This document shows, one piece after another, positions 63,777-64,000 of a stretch of DNA of 64,000 nucleotides; the first letter of the stretch is position 1, and each line of letters begins with the position of its first letter. A program made the position numbers and the translations under genes. The stretch is from Stutzerimonas frequens (GTDB lineage: Bacteria > Pseudomonadota > Gammaproteobacteria > Pseudomonadales > Pseudomonadaceae). The stretch lies in contig NZ_JAMOHM010000001.1 in assembly GCF_024448335.1 (NCBI RefSeq), forward strand, positions 496,001-560,000, written 5' to 3'. The notes under the pieces were generated by a model. That model had not been told where the DNA came from. It searched no databases and was given only the letters and a program-made list of their open reading frames with translations.

Positions 63777-64000
63777 ACGGCCATCTTTCCGACAACGAAT
63801 TCGAAAGCCTCATCAACGAAGGCGACCTGAGCCTGGATGCGGTCGACGAGCCCGCTGCACCGGCCCCGGCGGCCGCGCCTGCACCGCGCCAGAACCTGAG
63901 CTTCTTCGGCAAGATTCCGGTGAACGTCACCCTGGAAGTCGCCTCCGCGGAAATTTCCCTCAAGGAGCTGATGGAGTGCGACACCAGCAGCGTGATCGTG
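63773..64000 (+). CDS. fliN: Flagellar motor switch protein FliN, lateral, N-terminal part (runs off the window)
   Basis: The first 76 codons. It begins MNGHLSDNEFESLINEGDLS, followed by a Pro/Ala linker (about 27-41) and then the start of the SpoA domain (LSFFGKIPVNVTLEVASAEI-SLKELM). The N-terminal peptide resembles the CheY-binding motif normally in FliM. The gene continues beyond base 64000, where fliP, fliQ, fliR, flhB and flhA would be expected. Confidence 0.88.
   Translation, partial: MNGHLSDNEFESLINEGDLSLDAVDEPAAPAPAAAPAPRQNLSFFGKIPVNVTLEVASAEISLKELMECDTSSVIV

Overview
The window comes from a GC-rich gammaproteobacterium of the Pseudomonas/Stutzerimonas type. This is inferred from the housekeeping gene families, the codon use and a GTGGGCTNNAGCCCAC-type palindromic repeat; no search was possible. 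Two large systems dominate: a complete selenocysteine-dependent formate dehydrogenase module on the left, and a nearly complete lateral (second) flagellar system on the right.

Left part (1-13.2 kb). A partial ohr gene and a divergent AraC-type regulator precede fdoGHI-fdhE-selA-selB, all on the plus strand and mostly translationally coupled. fdoG carries an in-frame TGA (1830-1832) followed by a SECIS-like hairpin. The tRNA-Sec gene (selC, 12614-12709) lies 2.3 kb downstream of selB. The first 38 nt of that tRNA are repeated exactly at 10339-10376, so about 2.28 kb seems to have been inserted at the anticodon loop of selC. The insert holds two unfamiliar membrane/coiled-coil genes, one strikingly AT-rich.

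Middle part (13.2-34.1 kb). This is ordinary and accessory metabolism: a lipoyl-carrier (GcvH-like)/DsrE-like pair, a cyclopropane fatty acid synthase, a two-domain universal stress protein with a SulP anion transporter, an HD-GYP protein, an orphan DctB/DctD pair, a paired REP element, and an ECF42-type sigma factor with YCII and SnoaL-like partners. It continues with a TonB siderophore receptor coupled to a PepSY membrane protein and a small membrane protein, a hybrid histidine kinase coupled to an acyl-CoA dehydrogenase-like gene that lacks the usual catalytic Glu, and a periplasmic 6-phosphogluconolactonase-type beta-propeller.

Right part (34.1-64 kb). This is a lateral flagellar cluster: lafW-like and flgL-flgB (minus), flgA, lafA, a ToxR-like regulator (lafZ-like) with a coupled membrane partner (plus), lafU-T-S-F-E-D-C-B (minus; motB, motA, fliA, fliL, fliK, fliT, fliS, fliD), flgN-flgM and fliJ-I-H-G-F-E-lafK (minus), then fliM and the start of fliN (plus, running off the end). 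The logic is readable in the DNA. LafK is a sigma-54 activator. A near-perfect sigma-54 promoter precedes lafB and a plausible one precedes flgB. lafA and flgM share a promoter motif (TTTAA-N16-GTCGCCT) that fits a dedicated lateral sigma-28 (LafS), with FlgM as its anti-sigma factor. FliM lacks the N-terminal CheY-binding peptide, while FliN begins with a peptide resembling it. No chemotaxis genes are in the window.
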